Below are positions 63,136-64,000 of a stretch of 64,000 bases of DNA, piece by piece (within the stretch, counting starts at the first letter, position 1; each line of letters starts with the position of its first letter). A program made the translations under genes and the position numbers. The notes beneath the pieces are model-generated. The model was not told the DNA's origin. It made no database searches and worked only from the letters and a program-made list of their open reading frames with translations. This stretch comes from Cacajao melanocephalus. Taxonomy: Eukaryota; Chordata; Mammalia; Primates; Pitheciidae. The stretch lies in NCBI GenBank assembly GCA_963573385.1, contig CAUYLG010039183.1:20620-84619 (forward strand), read 5' to 3'.

Positions 63136-63445
63136 TACCGCTGAACATGATTTTTTTCTATCGGCTAAATTTTTGGCTCCGTATTCTAATGCCCAACTCA
63201 ATTGCATTCTACTCTTCCATATAGAGATGCTTGTTCTGCTTAGTATGATTACTGAAATGTCATTTTTCTTTTTTTTATTTTGCACAGTACTCTTATTGTT
63301 GTACTTAATACACAGTTGTTGATTATAGATGATTATAGATAATCAGGTTGGAGTAGTAATAAGTAAGTCTCCTTTTCTGTAACGAATATAAAGCATATGT
63401 AGTATATTTCCAAGAGATATATCTCATTTTTTGTTCTGTAAACAG

Positions 63446-63539
63446 GAAGCACAGTCCTATGCAGATGACAATAGTTTATTATTCATGGAGACATCAGCTA
63501 AAACATCAATGAATGTAAATGAAATATTCATGGCAATAG
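63446..63539 (+). CDS. RAB5A: Single exon of RAB5A (early-endosome Rab GTPase)
   Basis: RAB5A is a membrane-anchored small GTPase that directs clathrin-coated vesicle docking and early-endosome fusion. This 94-nt exon encodes 31 residues starting [10 protein letters not shown] and ending NEIFMAI, plus one base of the next codon. It contains the G5 guanine-recognition motif ETSAK. The residues match RAB5A rather than RAB5B or RAB5C, where I recall EAQAYADD and SAKTAMN instead of EAQSYADD and SAKTSMN. The acceptor is strong (T-rich tract, then tgtaaacag before 63446), and the donor reads ATAG followed by gtaag at 63540. Start phase 0 and end phase 1 fit the RAB5 exon pattern. The remaining GTPase motifs (P-loop, switch regions, NKxD) and the C-terminal prenylation tail are not in the window. 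It may be the real gene with a long upstream intron or a duplicated fragment. Confidence 0.85.
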
Positions 63540-64000
63540 GTAAGATTAATATCTCTTTTAAAATGATCAATATAAGTAAAAATAAGTGTGAAGCATATTT
63601 GGTTTGACTATCTCTTGTTTAAAAAATTCCAGGGGGGCGGGGATTGTGTGTGATTATACTACTTTTCTAGGTCTTTTCCACAAAACAATACTTTGTTGAT
63701 AATATTGCTAAATTTGAAAGATGATTACATGTTAGGTTGTAATACTGTCAATTTACATAAGCTTGTTCCAGGTAAGTTAAGCCTGAACCTTAACCTGATA
63801 GTTGAAACAGATTTTGCAAAGGTTTCACTGGGAAAATTGGATAAATATGTTTTTTTTTAAATTAGGTTATACTTTTTAAAAATCAAATTGTTGTTAAGTA
63901 TAACTCAGAAGAACATGACACATAAGTATACAGGTTGACAAATTATTTTAATGTAAACATAAGGGAGACGATTTCAGAGCATAGAGGCATAAGGAGAAAA
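63540..64000 (+). other. Start of the intron after the RAB5A-like exon
   Basis: AT-rich sequence following a consensus donor (gtaagatt). No further exon begins before the end of the window. A short G-run (ggggggcgggg) lies at 63633-63643. Confidence 0.7.

Overview
The window looks like primate, probably human, chromosomal DNA. It is AT-rich and gene-poor. Five Alu copies, many L1 fragments, MaLR (THE1/MST/MLT1-type) LTR elements, class I ERV LTRs, an ERVL-like fragment and a MER1-type DNA transposon are recognisable by eye. There is no bacterial-style operon, CRISPR array, rRNA or convincing tRNA gene. I see no CpG island.

The only convincing cellular protein-coding sequence is one 94-nt exon near the right edge (63446-63539, + strand). 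Its 31 codons read as the G5/C-terminal part of the RAB5A GTPase, and it has a good splice acceptor and donor. I found no other RAB5A exon and no CpG-island promoter in the 63 kb to its left. The exon therefore either sits in a gene with a very long upstream intron or lies in a partial duplication of RAB5A. The sequence alone does not decide between these.

Layout. 1-4.5 kb: unique AT-rich DNA with a perfect hairpin, a 30-bp tandem duplication and one MER1-like transposon. 4.5-7.35 kb: an internally deleted class I endogenous retrovirus on the minus strand (5' LTR, integrase remnant, env TM remnant, truncated 3' LTR). 7.4-14.8 kb: a mosaic of plus-strand L1 fragments carrying two Alus. 16.3-20.2 kb: an MLT1-type LTR split by an Alu, then a complete minus-strand MaLR element (LTR-internal-LTR) whose outer end was hit by a solo class I LTR. 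20.2-30 kb: mostly unclassified AT-rich DNA with an L1 piece, an Alu, an L1 3' end and an MLT1 LTR. 30.3-35.5 kb: a plus-strand L1 that appears 5'-inverted, containing an Alu that is itself split by a solo LTR, followed by another L1 3' end and a class I LTR. 38.5-43.3 kb: an antisense L1 3' end and two MaLR LTRs. 47.4-50.6 kb: decayed minus-strand ERVL-like internal sequence with a recognisable reverse-transcriptase region. 55.6-59.2 kb: an old L1 interrupted by two LTR-like insertions. 59.2-63.4 kb: unclassified DNA and a last L1 fragment. 63.4-64 kb: the RAB5A-like exon and the start of its next intron.

Most open reading frames here are short, lie in repeats and have no sign of being genes. 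The history visible in the sequence is mainly layered transposition, with several insertion orders readable from target-site duplications. I did not find a previously undescribed biological system. The best item for follow-up is the isolated RAB5A exon.
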